DNA of 64,000 nt, from the NCBI RefSeq assembly GCF_016918075.2, contig NZ_JAERPS020000003.1:372001-436000 (forward strand), in the 5' to 3' direction. Positions 46,792 to 57,510 of this stretch are shown here, in pieces. Source of the stretch: Rheinheimera maricola (GTDB lineage: Bacteria; Pseudomonadota; Gammaproteobacteria; Enterobacterales; Alteromonadaceae). The number at the start of each line of letters is the position of its first letter. Position 1 is the stretch's first letter. The notes beneath the pieces are model-generated. The model did no database searches. It was not told where the DNA came from and saw only the letters and a program-made list of their open reading frames with translations. Both the position numbers and the translations under genes were made by a program.

Positions 46792-49437
46792 TTATTCGCT
46801 ATGCTTTAGTTTCTCCGCTTCAAGCTTAACGTTATCCGGTGCATCTGAAGCCAATATATCGTTTAACAGCAATTCTGCTGTCTCGGTATCATCAATTTCT
46901 ATGTACGCCCGCACTAAATCTAGTTTGGCGGCATAGCCATTGTCTTCGATATCGACATCACGCTGTTCATGCTCGCCAATAATATCAGCAAATTCATCCA
47001 GGCCCACATCAACATTGAGATGGTTAAATCTATCTTGATCTGGTTGCTGATCGGCGTTGTCTAGTAACGTATCAATCTCAACAAAATCATCATCATTAAA
47101 ATTAAAATCGTCGGCGACAACCTGCTCGGTATCGCTGCTGTCGTTTGTCAGATCAAAATCAGATCCGATTTGCGTATCAGTTTCGGCAAAATCCAGATTG
47201 CCAGCCATAGCCTCAAGCTCAGTCATCAATGAATCAAACTGAGCGTCTGGCAACGGATCCAGTTCGATCTCAAGCTCGCTGTCTGCCAAACCGTCGGCTG
47301 CAACAGCGTCTTGCGCAATACTGAAGTCCTGCTCTGCCAGCAATTCGTCGTCGAGTAACTCAAGCTCTGGATATTGATCCAGAATTTTACTTGGATTTTC
47401 TACCGATAACGCCGCTTCACTTGGCTTACTGAAAGAAGGATCATCGGATACAGATAAGTCTAAATTAATTAGTGTTTTGTCATCATCATCTGCCGTGTCC
47501 AGCAACATATCATCACTGTTGTCCTGCTCGTTTAGAGCCATCGAGTCTTGTTCAGTTTGCTCAAGGCCAATATCTTCCGGCGTAATTTCCGCTATGACAT
47601 CGTCGGTTACACCTTCAGTTTCTTCAATCGCATCAACCTGGTCTAGCAATTCCGCGAGTTCAGCACTGAGTAAACTTTCCTCGTCATTGCTAAGGTCAAA
47701 CTCAGACACTTCCAGCGTTGTTTCAGCTTCACTTTCTGCAACCAAACTTTCGGCAAACTCATCCAGCTCTGAGCTATCAAAATTATGCTCTGACTCCAAA
47801 TAGGGCTCATCGTCAAGGCTCAATGAAATACTGTCGTCTTCTACTGCCAGGTCAATATCGGCAAGTAACTCTTCCGGTTCAAGCTGCTGCACTACCTGAG
47901 CATTATCGACACTATTATCTTTTGCTTGCAGTACTGCCTGCATTTCCTGTTCTTGCTCAGTCAATGCGTCAAGTTCATCATAGTTATCCAACGATACTTC
48001 TTCTATCAGATCGTCAATGTCAAATTCTTCAATACCGTCTTCGTCATCGATACCGCCCTTGTCATCGATACTGTCATCATCTACAGTCCATTCATCAGCG
48101 TTTAATGCATCATCATCCGTATTGCTCGGAGTTTCAGGCGTTGCCTCGGCAGCAGGTACGTCATCGTCGATGGCCAGGGCATCACTATCGCCGTCAATAT
48201 CATCAATATCATCGGCCAATTCAATAATGGCGTCATCATCGTCCTCGGCGGCCAGCAATGCTGATAAATCGTCATCTGACAGAATATTGTCCGCATCAAA
48301 CGCAAAATCGTCGTCAAGTTGCCCTTCAGTAGCTGAGGCGGCTGCAGTAGCCGGCAATAAGCTGTCGTCTTCAAACGATAATTCATCATCATTAAATTCC
48401 AGCAAATCATCATCTACCGCACCGGATGAGGCCGTCATACCGTCATCAGCGAAAGCATCCTCGAGCAGGGCATCATCTATTTCAAATAGGCTCTCGTCCA
48501 GCTCATCCGTTTCATCTAATGGTGGCAGTGGCGATTTATAGGTTGGGTCAACAGTGGGCTCGACATTAGCTGCATGCAAGACTTTTTCAGTACGTCGGCT
48601 GCGCGATTTCACCCACAATAGAACGCCTAGTAAAATCAGCAGCGCCGGCACGCAGGCTGCTAGCACCCAAGTTAGTGGATTTTTAAACAAGCTTTGCCAG
48701 TCGATACTTTCTTCTACTGCGGCTTTAGCGGCAGCGTCTTGCTCGGCCTTCGCTTGCAGCAGCTCTGCTTGTTGCGACAACAGCTGCTCAATTTGCTGCT
48801 GTATCTCGCTATCGTCTGCCAGCGCTGCTTTGATCAACTCCAGTTCATGCTGTACCTTTGCCAGGCTGGTTTTAAGCTGTAAATTCTCATCTGCGATGCT
48901 ATCAACCACCTGCATAGAATTGGCAAACTGACTGCGAATGGCATCAAGCTCCTGACGCTGGCGCTCATCACGATTTTTCAATTCAGATTGCCAGGAACCA
49001 CTAGTGTTGCTGGCTTTAGCAACGGAAGTAGCCGAACCGGCATTGCCACTGGTGTCATTACTTGACGAGCGTTGTGCCCATAGTTCGTCATCACGCTCTG
49101 ATTTTTGCCTGGCGAGCGTAAGATCAGCCTGACGCATCTCCCGAGCTGAAGGCACCAACAAGGTTGCGCCCGGTTTCAAATGATTCAAATTATCGTCTAA
49201 AAACGCATCAGGGTTTTTTAAATAGAAAGCATACATAACCTGATACATGCTGATATTGCTGTCTGGTCTGACCCTTTCAGCAACTCGCCACAGCGTATCT
49301 GAAGGGCTGAGCGGCCCAAGTTTTTGCGGTGTGTCAGCGCTGCGCGGGCCACGAATTTGTACTGTGTTTTCCTGCGCCAGCAACGGCGCCGAAAAATTGA
49401 CAAACACGGTAATCACTAGAATAAATAACCAAGGCAT
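46792..49437 (-). CDS. fimV: FimV/HubP family polar landmark protein
   Basis: 881 residues. Layout in order: signal peptide (about 1-22), a periplasmic LysM-like region (about 40-95, SPSDTLWRVAERVRPD...HLKPGATLLVPS), a coiled coil (about 155-240), one transmembrane helix (about 256-276, WVLAACVPALLILLGVLLWV), a long, extremely acidic Asp/Glu-rich cytoplasmic region (about 310-830), and the conserved FimV C-terminal TPR-like domain (YAAKLDLVRAYIEIDDTETA). HubP/FimV organises the cell pole for chromosome, flagellar and chemotaxis proteins or type IV pili. Gene position between asd and truA is the family norm. Confidence 0.93.
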   Translation of the reverse strand: MPWLFILVITVFVNFSAPLLAQENTVQIRGPRSADTPQKLGPLSPSDTLWRVAERVRPDSNISMYQVMYAFYLKNPDAFLDDNLNHLKPGATLLVPSAREMRQADLTLARQKSERDDELWAQRSSSNDTSGNAGSATSVAKASNTSGSWQSELKNRDERQRQELDAIRSQFANSMQVVDSIADENLQLKTSLAKVQHELELIKAALADDSEIQQQIEQLLSQQAELLQAKAEQDAAAKAAVEESIDWQSLFKNPLTWVLAACVPALLILLGVLLWVKSRSRRTEKVLHAANVEPTVDPTYKSPLPPLDETDELDESLFEIDDALLEDAFADDGMTASSGAVDDDLLEFNDDELSFEDDSLLPATAAASATEGQLDDDFAFDADNILSDDDLSALLAAEDDDDAIIELADDIDDIDGDSDALAIDDDVPAAEATPETPSNTDDDALNADEWTVDDDSIDDKGGIDDEDGIEEFDIDDLIEEVSLDNYDELDALTEQEQEMQAVLQAKDNSVDNAQVVQQLEPEELLADIDLAVEDDSISLSLDDEPYLESEHNFDSSELDEFAESLVAESEAETTLEVSEFDLSNDEESLLSAELAELLDQVDAIEETEGVTDDVIAEITPEDIGLEQTEQDSMALNEQDNSDDMLLDTADDDDKTLINLDLSVSDDPSFSKPSEAALSVENPSKILDQYPELELLDDELLAEQDFSIAQDAVAADGLADSELEIELDPLPDAQFDSLMTELEAMAGNLDFAETDTQIGSDFDLTNDSSDTEQVVADDFNFNDDDFVEIDTLLDNADQQPDQDRFNHLNVDVGLDEFADIIGEHEQRDVDIEDNGYAAKLDLVRAYIEIDDTETAELLLNDILASDAPDNVKLEAEKLKHSE

Positions 49438-49645
49438 TACAATCCCCTACCCCAAAACAGGCGCTGTTACAGCATAAATCGGCAGCACAGGCTGCAATCT
49501 TTAATTCATCTGCAAGCATTGTTCCAACTAATGGCAAACATTGCTGCAAATTAAACATGGTTACTAAGTGCTGAAAATATAAAGCACTGCAACGATTCTG
49601 ACCAGTGTTAAAAAAACGTTGTGGAGTTTCTGCGGAGAAATACGA

Positions 49646-49666
49646 CAGGGCTTATAACAAGCCCTG
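49646..49666 (-). terminator. Hairpin after asd
   Basis: CAGGGCTT-ATAAC-AAGCCCTG, an 8-bp stem 29 bases after the asd stop. The following minus-strand sequence TCGTATTT has a poor U-run, so termination efficiency is doubtful. The 257-bp gap 49438-49694 holds no supported gene otherwise. Confidence 0.5.
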
Positions 49667-49694
49667 CGATAAGATAGGAGATGACAATTTTGTT

Positions 49695-50714
49695 TTACAG
49701 GTAGTCGCGGACCAAGTGCTCAGCAATCTGAATGCTGTTTGTGGCCGCACCTTTGCGGATGTTATCTGCCACTACCCACAGGTTAATGCCGTTTTCGTGC
49801 GATAAATCCTGGCGGATCCGGCCGACAAATACCTCATCTTTACCGGCCGCACTGCATACCTGGGTAGGGAAATCAGCATTATTTTCCAGCAATACCACGC
49901 CTGGCGCATTGGCTAGTAACGCTTTTACCTGCTCGACGCTTATCGGCATCCGCGTTTCAATATGCACCGCTTCGGCGTGGCCAAAAAACACCGGTACCCG
50001 CACTGCGGTGGCGTTAACTGAAATACTGTCATCACCAAAGATTTTTTGCGTCTCCCAGTGCATTTTCATTTCTTCTTTGGTGTAGCCGTTATCCATAAAC
50101 ACATCAATTTGCGGAATAACGTTAAACGCGATCTGACGGGCAAACTGGCCTTCTTTTTCAATCGGCCGGCCGTTCATCAGCTGTGCTGCTTCATGGGCTA
50201 AGGCTTCTACCGCGTCTTGCCCGGCACCACTGACCGACTGATAAGTAGCAACATTAACCCGGCTGATCCCCACAGCATCATGAATTGGCTTTAACGCCAC
50301 CAGCATCTGAATAGTCGAGCAGTTCGGGTTGGCAATAATATTGCGGTTGCGGTAATCGGCAATGGCATGGGCGTTCACTTCTGGCACCACCAGCGGAATA
50401 TCCGGCTCGTAGCGGTAATGTGAGGTGTTATCAATCACCACACAACCGGCATCAGCGGCCTTGGGCGCATACATAGCTGATACATTGCCACCGGCAGAAA
50501 ACAAACCAATTTGCGCCTGCGACCAGTCGAACGTTTCTGCGTCGATAACCTTAATTTTTTTGCCTTTAAATGTCACGGTGCCGCCGGCAGAACGGCTGCT
50601 GGCTAACGGAAACAACTGCCCTACCGGGAAATCACGCTGTTCCAGAATTTCAATTAAATGTTGTCCTACCAAACCTGTTGCACCCAAAACGGCAACATTG
50701 TATTGCGAAGCCAT
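49695..50714 (-). CDS. asd: Aspartate-semialdehyde dehydrogenase
   Basis: 339 residues. It reduces aspartyl phosphate to aspartate semialdehyde, the branch point to lysine, threonine and methionine. NADP-binding GATGLVGQHL (11-20) and catalytic Cys132 (NPNCSTIQ) are present; the cysteine separates it from the inactive Usg homologue that E. coli has at this locus. Downstream blocks SVSGAGQDAVEAL and VRVPVFFGHAEAV match the family. It follows pdxB by 14 bp with AGAGGAA before the ATG. Confidence 0.96.
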   Translation of the reverse strand: MASQYNVAVLGATGLVGQHLIEILEQRDFPVGQLFPLASSRSAGGTVTFKGKKIKVIDAETFDWSQAQIGLFSAGGNVSAMYAPKAADAGCVVIDNTSHYRYEPDIPLVVPEVNAHAIADYRNRNIIANPNCSTIQMLVALKPIHDAVGISRVNVATYQSVSGAGQDAVEALAHEAAQLMNGRPIEKEGQFARQIAFNVIPQIDVFMDNGYTKEEMKMHWETQKIFGDDSISVNATAVRVPVFFGHAEAVHIETRMPISVEQVKALLANAPGVVLLENNADFPTQVCSAAGKDEVFVGRIRQDLSHENGINLWVVADNIRKGAATNSIQIAEHLVRDYL

Positions 50715-50728
50715 GACAGTTCCTCTTG

Positions 50729-51850
50729 TTATTGTGCGAGGCTAAAACCTAATTGTGGCAAAAAGTCGGGTATGACCTTGCCACACAGTTGTAACGAGCT
50801 GAATTCGCGCCGCGGTGGGTATGACTTTCTAAGCCAGTCAAACCCCTTACTTTGCAGGTAATGCCGCAGTATGGCATCGTCACGGCGTACATCATATAAC
50901 AGTCTTGCTAAGTTTTGGACATCCGGAAGCCCAAAATTTGCACTAATTTGCAGTTTTTCCATCGCGGGTACCGGCAACAACTGTTGTAGTTGCTGTTGCA
51001 GCGGCTGTTGCAGCAACGCAGCACAGCGCTGATACAGCATTTCGGTGCCGCGGGCTTTACCTTCAATACTGTGGCCAGCGATATGCGCAGTGGCAATATC
51101 GACATAAGGCAGCAATGCAGTAAGAATATTCGGCTCTTGCTCCCACACGTCTAACACCACGGCGCGGCGTGTGGCCGCACGGCTTAAATCCTGCAGCAAA
51201 GCGTTATTATCAATTACCGCACCACGGGAAGCGTTAATCAGCGCGCAGTCGGGCTTTAATTGCGCTAAGGTTTGGGCATTAAGTAAGTGCTTAGTGGCAT
51301 CACTGCCGCTATTTATCAGCGGGGTATGAAAACTGATAATATCGGCCTCAGTACACAGCTGAGTAAAATCAGTATGGTTGAAGTCCGCCTCATTGCGGGC
51401 GCGCAGCGGATCGCACAGCAGCAGCTTAATATTCAGTGCCTGCAGCGCCTTAGCCAGCCGGCTGCCTATATTACCCACGCCAACGATACCGACGGTTTTG
51501 TCTGCCAGTTGCCACTGATATTTATCGGCTAAACACCATAAGCTGCTAAGCACATATTCCACCACCGACTGGGCATTGCACCCCGGGGCGCTGGAAAACG
51601 CGATATTGCGCGCAGCCAGGTAACTTTGGTCAATATGGTCCATGCCAATGGTAGCGGTGCCGACAAAGCGCAGCTTAGTGTTGTGCTGCAGCAGCTGCGC
51701 ATTAACATTGCTGACCGAGCGCACCAGCAAAATATCAGCATCCTGCAACTGTGCGGCGCTGACATTGCGGCCGTCAAACAAGCTAACCTCACCAAACTGG
51801 CGAAAAAACTGCTGCACCAACGGCATATTTTCATCGGCAAAAATGCGCAT
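50729..51850 (-). CDS. pdxB: Erythronate-4-phosphate dehydrogenase
   Basis: 373 residues from the ATG at 51850 (AGGAA eight bases before it); a TTG one codon upstream is not needed. Second step of the DXP-independent pyridoxal phosphate route: 4-phosphoerythronate to 2-oxo-3-hydroxy-4-phosphobutanoate. D-2-hydroxyacid dehydrogenase fold: MRIFADENMPLV, Rossmann VGIVGVGNIGSRLAKAL (about 117-133), INASRGAVIDNNAL, HIAGHSIEGKARGTEM, and the PdxB dimerisation tail. First gene of the pdxB-asd pair. Confidence 0.95.
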   Translation of the reverse strand: MRIFADENMPLVQQFFRQFGEVSLFDGRNVSAAQLQDADILLVRSVSNVNAQLLQHNTKLRFVGTATIGMDHIDQSYLAARNIAFSSAPGCNAQSVVEYVLSSLWCLADKYQWQLADKTVGIVGVGNIGSRLAKALQALNIKLLLCDPLRARNEADFNHTDFTQLCTEADIISFHTPLINSGSDATKHLLNAQTLAQLKPDCALINASRGAVIDNNALLQDLSRAATRRAVVLDVWEQEPNILTALLPYVDIATAHIAGHSIEGKARGTEMLYQRCAALLQQPLQQQLQQLLPVPAMEKLQISANFGLPDVQNLARLLYDVRRDDAILRHYLQSKGFDWLRKSYPPRREFSSLQLCGKVIPDFLPQLGFSLAQ

Positions 51851-52002
51851 CAACGGTTCCTGCTAAAGCGTAAAAAGGCGAAACGCAGTGTAACAAATAG
51901 CACCAAGCCAGCCTATTCAATTTGGCTGTGTTGGTTTCAATCAGAACAACATCACATTGTCGCGACAATGATAACCAATGGTATTTGCCTGGCAAATTCA
52001 GA

Positions 52003-52028
52003 TAAAAAAAGCGCCGCAAAGGGCGCTT
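52003..52028 (-). terminator. folE terminator
   Basis: On the minus strand AAGCGCC-CTTTGC-GGCGCTT followed by TTTTTA, 23 bases after the folE stop. Confidence 0.88.
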
Positions 52029-52050
52029 CGTTCGCAGGCTGATTACAGTG

Positions 52051-52695
52051 TTAATAGCGGGAAAGGAACTCAGCACGCGTTCGGCCGTCGTCTTTAAAAG
52101 TTCCACCCAAAGCCGTAGTTTGCGTTTTCGAATTAACATCCATTACGCCGCGCGATTTTACGCAGTAATGTACCGCTTCCATCGTCACCGCCACATTTTT
52201 GGTTTGCAACAAGGTTTGTAGCGCTATCAATATTTGCTGCGTTAATCGCTCTTGCACCTGTGGTCGATTGGCAAAAAACCGCACTATACGATTTATTTTA
52301 GACAAGCCAATGATACGTTTTTCCGGGATATAAGCGACTGTCGCGCTGCCGTCTATAGTAACAAAATGGTGCTCACAAGTACTGGTGAAACTGATATCTT
52401 TCACTTTCACCATTTCCTTTACTTGCATTTTATTTTCTATCAATGCAATTTTCGGAAAATTAGCGTAATCCAAACCACCGAACACTTCATCAACGTACAT
52501 TTTAGCTATACGGTGCGGAGTCTCGCTTAAACTGTCATCTTGCAAGTCTAAACCCAGAGTACTAACTAGCTCGGTCATCAGTGCACTAATCTTGTTGTAC
52601 TTCTGATCGCGAGACAAGCCATTATCCAGCATGGGCGTTTCAAGCCCTTGAGCTTCAAGTGCACTACGTACCAATATTGCTTCATCTGATAACAT
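52051..52695 (-). CDS. folE: GTP cyclohydrolase I
   Basis: 214 residues from the ATG at 52695 ([19 protein letters not shown]); an upstream in-frame start would add 17 unrelated residues. It converts GTP to dihydroneopterin triphosphate, the first step of folate (and tetrahydropterin) synthesis, and could supply the pterin used by PhhA. Zinc ligands lie in [13 protein letters not shown] and [30 protein letters not shown] is the family signature. It stands alone with its own terminator. Confidence 0.96.
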   Translation of the reverse strand: MLSDEAILVRSALEAQGLETPMLDNGLSRDQKYNKISALMTELVSTLGLDLQDDSLSETPHRIAKMYVDEVFGGLDYANFPKIALIENKMQVKEMVKVKDISFTSTCEHHFVTIDGSATVAYIPEKRIIGLSKINRIVRFFANRPQVQERLTQQILIALQTLLQTKNVAVTMEAVHYCVKSRGVMDVNSKTQTTALGGTFKDDGRTRAEFLSRY

Positions 52696-52837
52696 AACTA
52701 TATCCAAACCGGCTGAGTAACCAATAATACGTGTCGCCACAGCCAATAGTTTACGGGCGAAGTCATTTTTTTGCCATTTTCATCATTTCACTGCCTTTGC
52801 ACAAATTATAACTGCAAAGCCATAATGCCATGGCGCG

Positions 52838-53191
52838 TTACTGTACCAACGACAAGGCTTCAAGCAGTTCACGAGGTTCCACTTCCGGGCCATTTAAACT
52901 TTCATCCCAATTGGTACCAATTAACACGCCATCGTCATACATTTCTTTTAACCAGCCATCGCAGAACACATCAAGTGGAATAGCTTCGGTTTTATACACT
53001 GCCCATTCTTCTGAACAATGCGCTTTTGCCGCAGCTTCATCAGACCAAAATGGCATCACGTCTGTTTCTTCAAATTCTACAGACTCAACTACCAATAAAT
53101 CTTCACCATCGGCCAACACATATACCACACCATTAGTTTTGGCTTCTTCGACAAAACGCTGAAAACTTGGATCTTGTGCAAACTGATTCAT
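52838..53191 (-). CDS. DUF2750 domain protein
   Basis: 117 residues from the ATG at 53191, which has AGGAA six bases upstream; a longer frame to 53359 would overlap the ettA promoter and start. The whole protein is one small acidic domain with the DUF2750 layout: VYVLADGEDLLVVE, then MPFWSDEAAAKAHCSEEWA, then PLDVFCDGWLKEMYDDGVLIGTNW. No enzyme motif is visible and function is unknown. Divergent from ettA. Confidence 0.78.
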   Translation of the reverse strand: MNQFAQDPSFQRFVEEAKTNGVVYVLADGEDLLVVESVEFEETDVMPFWSDEAAAKAHCSEEWAVYKTEAIPLDVFCDGWLKEMYDDGVLIGTNWDESLNGPEVEPRELLEALSLVQ

Positions 53192-53350
53192 ATTAATTCC
53201 TGCCCGAGCTAGAGTATTGCCTGCTATTAGACCAGAAAGCGCGGCGTAAAAGCGAGTTTTATCTTGACTGACACCGAGCTGGCTTTCCATGCCAGAGAAA
53301 AATAACGTACAATTGCCGACAATATTTTTGGCAAATATAAGCGTATAACT

Positions 53351-55012
<1,662 letters not shown>

Positions 55013-55020
55013 CCGCACCA

Positions 55021-55043
55021 CGCCCGCTACTGCGGGCGTTTTT
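55021..55043 (+). terminator. ettA terminator
   Basis: CGCCCGC-TACT-GCGGGCG followed by TTTTTA; starts 9 bases after the ettA stop. Confidence 0.92.
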
Positions 55044-55073
55044 ATCGTGCACAACACCCAATTAATATGCTAG

Positions 55074-55814
55074 TTACCGATAGTCAGATGCCATTATCCG
55101 GCGGTAACGTTCGGTTTTAGCAATCTGGCTATGGGCTTGCTGCAAACGCTCTATCAACTCTGGCGGCGTTTGCAAACTGGCCGCCAGCCAGGTGTGTTGT
55201 TCCAGCTCGGTAATACCATAAACAAAACGTACGTCTTGGTTAGCCACACCCAATTGCATAGCCATGCCGGTTAATGCCACGGGATCATCGATCACTAAGT
55301 CAACTTTGCCATTAAACAGTAATTGCCAGGACTCGGTAATATCAGCAGCCAGCACCAACTGCATGCCCTTCTTAAAACCATTTTTCATTAAAAAGTCGGC
55401 GGAAATATCGTCTCGTTGCACAGCGACGGTATAGTGAATGGCATCAGTAACGGTATTAATTTGGATATCATCTCGGTGGCTAAGTGCGACAAAACCAAGC
55501 TGATACGCCGCCACTGTACCTATCCAATGAAACTGTGCTTCACGCTCTGTCGTGCGGGCCATGTTGTAGATCAGCACATTGGGTTGGCTTCTGGCAATGC
55601 GGAACGATCTTGCCCAAGGGTACAACTCAAACTTACCGGCCAAACCTGCAGCGGCCAGCACATCCTTTACCAGTTCAGTGCTCAACCCCGATACTTCACC
55701 CTGCACCAATGTCTGATGTGGTGGAGATAGCTCAGTAACTACTCGCAAAGGCGTTTGAGCACTTACACCTACACTACAAAGACAGCAAAATAACACCAGC
55801 CAACGACATGCCAT
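55074..55814 (-). CDS. Periplasmic solute-binding protein (SBP_bac_3 family)
   Basis: 246 residues. Signal peptide MACRWLVLFCCLCSVGVSAQ. Mature part reads PLRVVTELSPPHQTLVQGEV and FELYPWARSFRIARSQPNVL, the layout of family-3 solute-binding proteins as found widely in Alteromonadales, often as orphans without a transporter. No permease or ATPase lies nearby, so it may feed a distant transporter or sense a ligand. Ligand unknown. Confidence 0.8.
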   Translation of the reverse strand: MACRWLVLFCCLCSVGVSAQTPLRVVTELSPPHQTLVQGEVSGLSTELVKDVLAAAGLAGKFELYPWARSFRIARSQPNVLIYNMARTTEREAQFHWIGTVAAYQLGFVALSHRDDIQINTVTDAIHYTVAVQRDDISADFLMKNGFKKGMQLVLAADITESWQLLFNGKVDLVIDDPVALTGMAMQLGVANQDVRFVYGITELEQHTWLAASLQTPPELIERLQQAHSQIAKTERYRRIMASDYR

Positions 55815-55920
55815 AATGTGCGATAACCACAGTTTTCATTACCTGTAGCATAGCGCAATTCTACTTTACAGCAATCAGCGCATCGCTTATAAAAAACGCT
55901 AAATTTTAGTCAATTTAACC

Positions 55921-55932
55921 AAAGTCGACTTT
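55921..55932. other. Perfect 12-bp palindrome upstream of the sigma-54 promoter
   Basis: AAAGTCGACTTT, about 85 bases upstream of the -24 element at 56017. This is the distance at which bacterial enhancer-binding proteins often bind, so it is a candidate activator site; a 12-bp palindrome can also arise by chance. The rest of 55815-56016 is AT-rich with no gene. Confidence 0.3.
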
Positions 55933-56016
55933 CACTTTTACACCACAGTATCTCACAATACAGATGGGATTTATTTTTTTACATTATAAATCAGACATTT
56001 AAATAAATTCAAATCT

Positions 56017-56032
56017 TGGCACGGCATTTGAA
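56017..56032 (+). promoter_or_regulatory. Sigma-54 promoter before the 86-residue secreted protein
   Basis: TGGCACG-GCAT-TTGAA matches TGGCACG-N4-TTGCW at every defined position except the C of the -12 block, which is A. The spacing is exact. The start point would be near 56042, leaving a leader of about 37 bases with GAAGGA before the ATG at 56079. It is closer to consensus than the psp promoter in this window. Confidence 0.72.
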
Positions 56033-56078
56033 TTAGTCATAGTGTTGTTAACCCCAAATTGCACTGAAGGATACTAAA

Positions 56079-56339
56079 ATGAAAACCGTAACTAAAATAA
56101 GCTTGGCCACCACAATTATGCTTGCACTGTCTCTGCCTGTGCATGCCAATACTGTCACTGAAATGCTAACTGACATTGTTACCTCACAACTGACCGAGCT
56201 AAGTAGTAACATTAAACAACAGGCTAAAACGGCGTTAGAAAAAACAGCCACGGAGCTGTTCTTTAGTTCAGGTGATGAGCAAGCAGCACAGCATGTTGCT
56301 GAGCAAAAAAATGAGGAAAGTACAGATAAGACAAACTAA
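56079..56339 (+). CDS. Small secreted protein of unknown function
   Basis: 86 residues. Signal peptide MKTVTKISLATTIMLALSLP with cleavage after VHA (about residue 23). The mature part of about 63 residues is predicted helical and amphipathic (TVTEMLTDIVTSQLTELSSN, then KQQAKTALEKTATELFF) with an acidic, polar tail. No cysteine and no membrane helix after the signal. I do not recognise the family. GAAGGA lies 8 bases before the ATG and a sigma-54-type promoter precedes it, so it is probably made under a specific stress or nutrient condition; PspF or an NtrC-type protein could be the activator. Confidence 0.7.
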   Translation: MKTVTKISLATTIMLALSLPVHANTVTEMLTDIVTSQLTELSSNIKQQAKTALEKTATELFFSSGDEQAAQHVAEQKNEESTDKTN

Positions 56340-56425
56340 GGACCGTTGTTATGTGTTCGACAAAGCATCGCTTACGCCAGTTGTATCGCGTAAGCGACTA
56401 CACTGTAACTTAATCGGCTGTAGTC

Positions 56426-56779
56426 TTATTGCTCCGACCACACCGCAAGTTCATTGCCATTTGGATCGGTAAAATGAAAGCGCCGGCCACCGGGAAAACT
56501 GAATACCGGTTTTACAATCTTACCCCCTGCGCCAACAATTTTTTGTTCGCATGCCGCTAAGTCTTTGCTGTACAACACGATCAATGCAGCGCCAGTTGCC
56601 GTGGTTGACTGTTTTGCCGCTCGATAAAATCCGCCATCTAAACCCGAATTTGCAAAGGCAATATAATCAGCGCCGTAATCAGCGAACACCCAGCCGAACA
56701 CCTTGGTATAAAAATGTTTCGTTACCAGCAAGTCAGCCGCCGGCAGCTCTATATAATTAATTTTTTCTTGTCCAATCAT
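56426..56779 (-). CDS. VOC/glyoxalase superfamily protein
   Basis: 117 residues from the ATG at 56779, with GGAG nine bases upstream; a longer frame adds 15 residues of no family character. One VOC domain: INYIELPAADLLVTKHFYTK, the core FGWVFADYGADYIAF, GGGFYR-like LDGGFYRAAK, and the C-terminal RFHFTDPNGNELAVWSE. Short single-domain members of this type include bleomycin-resistance-like and glyoxalase-like proteins; substrate unknown. Confidence 0.85.
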   Translation of the reverse strand: MIGQEKINYIELPAADLLVTKHFYTKVFGWVFADYGADYIAFANSGLDGGFYRAAKQSTTATGAALIVLYSKDLAACEQKIVGAGGKIVKPVFSFPGGRRFHFTDPNGNELAVWSEQ

Positions 56780-56850
56780 GACGCCAAGCTCCGAGTGTAT
56801 GCGCAGCTCACTAATGTAGTGCAAGCGCCCGGTTGCTACAAGCCGGCAGA

Positions 56851-56893
56851 AACAGAAAAGCCACGCGGGTTGGGATCACGTGGCTTTTCTGTT
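56851..56893. terminator. Long bidirectional terminator
   Basis: AACAGAAAAGCCACG and CGTGGCTTTTCTGTT pair over 15 bp around a 13-base loop, with internal A4/T4 runs. It lies 30 bases after the small minus-strand gene at 56924 and before the VOC gene on the same strand, so it separates the two. Confidence 0.75.
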
Positions 56894-56923
56894 GTAACAA
56901 CCAGGTCTGGTTAATACGCTGGC

Positions 56924-57076
56924 TTATTTACTGCGTACTAAGCTGCTGGTATGCATTGCCCGGCCAATATTAGCTAACAAGCGGTTCAGCTTACGGATCA
57001 GCAAAGCGCGACCAATAGCATTGCTACGTTTGGTAGTAACATTGTGTTTAACTGCTGCGGTATTTAATGTTGTCAT
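56924..57076 (-). CDS. Small basic protein of unknown function (50 residues)
   Basis: The frame starts MTTLNTAAVKHNVTTKRSNA and ends HTSSLVRSK; 50 residues, strongly basic with an amphipathic central helix (IGRALLIRKLNRLLANIGRA). A good ribosome site (GAGGTG, seven bases before the ATG) and the strong terminator after the stop argue for a real gene. There is no signal peptide or membrane helix. I do not recognise a family; membrane-surface or nucleic-acid binding are both possible from the charge pattern. Confidence 0.6.
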   Translation of the reverse strand: MTTLNTAAVKHNVTTKRSNAIGRALLIRKLNRLLANIGRAMHTSSLVRSK

Positions 57077-57510
57077 GCTTCACCTCGGTATCTGCGTTTG
57101 CCTTAATGTTATGCATTATGCCGATTTTCCACTCAGTCGACGAGCGAGATAAATTACAACCTAAGCATTAATATAACTAATCAATTAACCAGTCGATATT
57201 CATTTTGCATTCAAATTAATGCCATACAGCCAAATGCTTCGCCCAAGTGAAAATCTATTTTTATGCACTAAAAATAGCGATATATGCAATACGCCTTGCC
57301 TAAAACAGGCAATACACTGGCATTAAACCTGAGTACGGGCTGTTACCACCCATAAATTATTGGTTAGTTATTCTAATCCCAAAAAATCTGGCAGTTGTAT
57401 TTTTTGTGCCAATTCTAACAAACAGAATTTTTGTTCTTTGCAGTAGGCAGTTGTCCACTATTATGCTAAATTAATTGCGAAATATTCTCATTTACATATT
57501 GGAGCTCATG
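57077..57510. other. 434-bp gap between divergent small genes
   Basis: AT-rich, with no open frame I can support. It must hold the promoters of the small basic protein gene (leftward) and of the gene at 57511 (rightward). A weak -10-like TATTAT at about 57459-57464 is the only promoter-like string I would name. No repeat or RNA structure stands out. Confidence 0.5.

Noticed and set aside
48017-48541. Ser-rich open frame antisense to fimV
   Set aside because: It is the mirror of the Asp-codon-rich acidic region of fimV (GAT/GAC read backwards gives Ser codons and Ile/Val); not a gene.
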